Positions 61,648 to 64,000 of a stretch of 64,000 bases of DNA are shown here, one piece after another. Location of the stretch: positions 124,001-188,000 of the forward strand of contig NZ_BCMF01000004.1 in NCBI RefSeq assembly GCF_002217925.1, written 5' to 3'. Each line of letters opens with the position of its first letter. Positions within the stretch are counted from its first letter, which is position 1. This DNA comes from Secundilactobacillus mixtipabuli (GTDB taxonomy: Bacteria; Bacillota; Bacilli; Lactobacillales; Lactobacillaceae). The notes beneath the pieces are model-generated. The model was not told the DNA's origin and ran no database searches. It worked only from the letters and a program-made list of their open reading frames with translations. A program made the translations under genes and the position numbers.

Positions 61648-61766
61648 AGGTGTGAAAGCAAGCGGTTAGAGACTGAAGCTTAAGGGACTTGAAATAAAAA
61701 TCCCGGGCTTGGATTTATATTTTAAGTGGCTTATGCACAAGTCTCTGCTTGCTGTAACCTGATTAA
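61648..61766 (+). repeat. Palindromic repeat, copy 5
   Basis: Same family: AGGTGTGAAAGCAAGCG … GCTTGCTGTAACCTGATTA ends, TTAGAGACTG / CAAGTCTCT stem, middle stem ACTTGAAATA / TATTTTAAGT, centre AAAATCCCGGGCTTGGATTT. Confidence 0.85.
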
Positions 61767-61768
61767 GA

Positions 61769-61796
61769 CAAGGTGTGGAGGCAAGCGATTAGAGAC
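61769..61796 (+). repeat. Truncated copy of the palindromic repeat
   Basis: ACAAGGTGTGGAGGCAAGCG followed by ATTAGAGAC repeats the first 28 bp of copy 5 and then diverges. It indicates a second tandem unit lost or interrupted just upstream of the VOC gene. Confidence 0.75.
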
Positions 61797-61879
61797 GTTT
61801 CCAAGCCAATATCATTGTGCCCAATTTAATAATCTGTCATAATACGTTCAAAATCAAGTATTCAACGGGAGAACGACTT

Positions 61880-62854
61880 ATGAGAAAGACTGATTTAATT
61901 GGCTTACACCATGTCACAGCCATTACCTCCAGTGCACCTAAAATGTTTCATTTTATGACTGAAGTTTTAGGCCTGCATTTAATCAAAAAGACAGTTAACC
62001 AAGATGATGTCACCACTTATCACCTCTACTTTACTGACGACATGGGGACAGCTGGTACCGACCTCACTTTCTTCGATTTTCCCGGCATCGGTAAGGGCCG
62101 CTATGGCAAAAATAGTATTTCTCGAATTGGCTTTCGAGTCCCCACTGATGCTTCACTAGACTATTGGGCAAAACGATTTGATGATTACGGTATCAATACT
62201 GATCCTATTCAGGAACAATTCGGTGCCAAAACACTTCCTTTTTACGATTTTGATGATCAACGCTATCAGTTAGTTTCGGATGAGCACAACGCTGGCCTGT
62301 CTGGTGGGACGCCCTATCGCCACAGTCCCATCCCCAGCGAGGTTGCAATTAGGGGACTCGGTCCAACAACGATCACCCTCTCAGAGCCCGAGAACCTGGG
62401 CACGATTTTAACAACTATTATGGGCTTCGCTAAACGCGAAAAAGAGGGCTCACAGACCCTTTACGAACTTCATGACGGTGGTCACGGTGCACAAGTGATT
62501 ATCGCAATCAGTGCAGCTCTCCCTGACAGTATTCAAGGTTATGGTTCCGTTCACCACCTGGCTTTTAGAACGCCGGATACCGAGACGTTGAACTACTGGA
62601 TCCAACGCATTCAGCTGGCTGGGTTCCATGATTCTGACTTTGTTGAGCGCTTCTACTTTCAGTCCGAATACTTTCGTGCGGCCCCAGGAGTCCTATTTGA
62701 AATTGCTACTGATGGTCCCGGCTTCTTAGTCGATGAAACCTATGAAGAAGCCGGCGTTCACCTCGAACTGCCACCCTTTTTAGAAGATCAGCGAGCTATG
62801 ATTGAAGCAAACTTAACACCCTTTAACTCTGAGGAGGCTACCCATGACAACTGA
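61880..62854 (+). CDS. Ring-cleaving dioxygenase-like VOC protein (MhqO-like)
   Basis: 324 residues with two vicinal-oxygen-chelate repeats. Metal-ligand blocks: GLHHVTAITSSAPKM, the second half GYGSVHHLAFRTPDTETLN, and the C-terminal Glu in GVLFEIATDGPGF. Relatives (MhqA/MhqO of Bacillus) protect against quinones and hydroquinones. The next gene overlaps by 11 bp and encodes an MhqD-like hydrolase, supporting that assignment. ATG 61880 follows GGGAG; the longer frame to 61817 is not supported. Confidence 0.9.
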   Translation: MRKTDLIGLHHVTAITSSAPKMFHFMTEVLGLHLIKKTVNQDDVTTYHLYFTDDMGTAGTDLTFFDFPGIGKGRYGKNSISRIGFRVPTDASLDYWAKRFDDYGINTDPIQEQFGAKTLPFYDFDDQRYQLVSDEHNAGLSGGTPYRHSPIPSEVAIRGLGPTTITLSEPENLGTILTTIMGFAKREKEGSQTLYELHDGGHGAQVIIAISAALPDSIQGYGSVHHLAFRTPDTETLNYWIQRIQLAGFHDSDFVERFYFQSEYFRAAPGVLFEIATDGPGFLVDETYEEAGVHLELPPFLEDQRAMIEANLTPFNSEEATHDN

Positions 62855-63455
62855 TATTCACAGCGCCTTCTTCCCCGGCAAGACTAACTTAGCCCCCATA
62901 CTGATGCTTCACGGTACGGGTGGGGATGAAAGTGATTTACTCCCAATCGCCACTTTTCTATTTCCAGAACACCCTAAACTCGGCATCCGTGGCAGAATCA
63001 ACGAAAACGGCAGTAACCGTTATTTCATTCGCCACAAAGACGGCACGTTTGATTTAGCTAATTTAGCACAGGAAACAACCTGGTTATTACACGCAATTGA
63101 GATAGAAACGGCCCGTTATCAGCTCGACGCCAGTCAACTGATCGTTCTGGGCTTCTCCAATGGTGCTAACATTGCAGCCTACGCTTGGTTAAATCAGCCA
63201 ACGTCATTTAAAACCGCCGTTTTATTACATCCGATGATGATCACACCGCCTAAGCAGGCAGTTAATCTAGAACACCATCGGGCGTTTGCAACCTATGGCG
63301 ATTTGGACCCAATTGTTGCCGAAGACAATTTCGATCAATTGACCCAGCAGCTCACCGATGCTCACGCCGATATTAAAATTTTCAAGCATCATCAGTCCCA
63401 CCACCTCTCACAAGCGGAATTAATGGCGGCTCAATCTTGGATCAAAACGTTATGA
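62844..63455 (+). CDS. Alpha/beta hydrolase (MhqD-like phospholipase/carboxylesterase)
   Basis: 203 residues. LMLHGTGGDESDLLP oxyanion region, nucleophile in VLGFSNGANIAAY, Asp in YGDLDPIVAE, His in HHQSHHLSQAE: the complete triad. Overlap with the VOC gene and shared ribosome site GAGGAGG within it indicate one operon for detoxification of quinone-like electrophiles. No MhqR repressor gene is seen next to it. Confidence 0.9.
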   Translation: MTTDIHSAFFPGKTNLAPILMLHGTGGDESDLLPIATFLFPEHPKLGIRGRINENGSNRYFIRHKDGTFDLANLAQETTWLLHAIEIETARYQLDASQLIVLGFSNGANIAAYAWLNQPTSFKTAVLLHPMMITPPKQAVNLEHHRAFATYGDLDPIVAEDNFDQLTQQLTDAHADIKIFKHHQSHHLSQAELMAAQSWIKTL

Positions 63456-63493
63456 GCATGTAGCAAAACTTAGCCACATCATGAGTGTATTAA

Positions 63494-63536
63494 AAATAAG
63501 GCCTGTTCCGGCAAATTTGTCGGAACAGGCCTTGTC
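63494..63536. terminator. Bidirectional terminator between mhqD-like gene and ackA
   Basis: 13-bp perfect stem AAGGCCTGTTCCG / CGGAACAGGCCTT with loop GCAAATTTGT. Confidence 0.88.
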
Positions 63537-63553
63537 TACTTTAAAAACTCACT

Positions 63554-64000
63554 TCAACCTTCATTCTCCATCAGCTGCTGTACGCCACGCGCCATTGCGA
63601 GTTCTTCATTTGTTGGAATAAGCAGCACTTTCGCACGACTATCAGTGGCTTCCAAAGAACCCGTATTACCTGCCACATTCAAAGTGGCATCGATCTTAAT
63701 GCCTAAAATACTTAGCCCATCGATAATGGCTTGGCGAATTTCCGGATCTTTTTCACCGATACCGCCAGCAAATACCAGTGCATCCGCGCCACCAATTTCC
63801 GTATAATAGCCACCAACTAGCTTAACCACTTGGGTAACAAACATATCTAAGGCCAATTTTGCCCGGGAATTTTTCTTGGCTGCTTCGTGCAGATCCCGCA
63901 TATCCGAGGACACGCCTGAAACGCCGAGCAGACCCGAGGACGCATTCAATTCTTGGATGACGACTTCCGGTGTTTCTAAGTCTAAACGTTTCATGAGGTA
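63554..64000 (-). CDS. ackA: Acetate kinase, C-terminal part (5' end outside window)
   Basis: The last 148 codons of acetate kinase, which makes ATP from acetyl phosphate. Typical C-terminal blocks: SSGLLGVSGVSSDMRDL, ALDMFVTQVVKLVGGYY, ADALVFAGGIGEKDPEIRQ, and VLLIPTNEELAMARGV. The gene continues past the right edge. Confidence 0.95.
   Translation of the reverse strand, partial: YLMKRLDLETPEVVIQELNASSGLLGVSGVSSDMRDLHEAAKKNSRAKLALDMFVTQVVKLVGGYYTEIGGADALVFAGGIGEKDPEIRQAIIDGLSILGIKIDATLNVAGNTGSLEATDSRAKVLLIPTNEELAMARGVQQLMENEG

Noticed and set aside
1-64000. tRNA, rRNA or insertion sequences
   Set aside because: No cloverleaf-like clusters, rRNA blocks or transposase motifs were recognised on reading; this was by eye, without a search tool.

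Overview
The window is a 64 kb chromosomal segment of a low-to-moderate GC Gram-positive bacterium of the family Lactobacillaceae. The evidence is the mix of genes: UPF0316, DUF4811 beside a DHA2 efflux pump, a MutY without iron-sulfur cysteines, MucBP and Mga-type proteins, the N-acetyl variant of the diaminopimelate/lysine pathway, and AGGAGG-type ribosome sites throughout. I cannot fix the genus. No rRNA, tRNA, CRISPR array, prophage or complete insertion sequence was seen.

Layout. 1-5.6 kb: partial zinc metallopeptidase, a block of palindromic repeats, map, menG, DNA glycosylase and small enzymes. 5.7-14.4 kb: hydroxyacid dehydrogenase, an orphan GGDEF protein, a BCCT transporter, acetyltransferase, UPF0316, RNase HI and a cytosine-deaminase-like amidohydrolase. 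14.5-20.6 kb: KtrBA potassium uptake, an SMR efflux pair, a flavodoxin-fold oxidoreductase with an overlooked 58-aa gene behind it, and the YdbS/YdbT pair. 20.6-29.2 kb: cold-shock protein, DHA2 efflux pump, mutY with a MerR regulator, an OppA-type lipoprotein and recQ. 29.3-39.8 kb: the lysine operon lysA-dapH-deacetylase-dapA-dapB-patA-asd (minus strand) behind a lysine riboswitch, with lysC and dapF divergent; together these supply all steps from aspartate to lysine and meso-DAP, except that homoserine-branch genes are absent. 39.9-47.1 kb: lplA and an orphan GcvH-like protein, two small proteins, and carAB with ArgR-type half-sites. 47.3-52 kb: a putative regulator, GNAT, a phosphatase, and serC-serA behind a newly recognised leader. 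52.8-57 kb: accessory region with an Mga-like regulator, a MucBP secreted protein, a zinc-finger/AP2 protein and a small membrane protein. 57.2-64 kb: esterase, an aminotransferase plus D-hydroxyacid dehydrogenase pair with its own leader terminator, a GH25 lysozyme, an MhqO/MhqD-like quinone-resistance pair and the end of ackA.

Most notable: upstream of serC-serA lies a 20-codon reading frame with five serine codons, overlapping a chain of six RNA segments that can pair 1:2, 3:4, 5:6 (ending in a terminator) or 2:3, 4:5 (antitermination). This is the layout expected of ribosome-mediated serine attenuation, a mechanism that is uncommon in Firmicutes, where T-boxes usually do this job. Second is a dispersed family of about 120-bp palindromes (three tandem copies near the left end, one near lysC, one plus a truncated copy near the right end) with conserved outer stems and centre but different, still self-complementary, middle stems. 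Third, the aminotransferase/D-hydroxyacid dehydrogenase operon has a terminator in its leader with a competing hairpin and short candidate leader frames.
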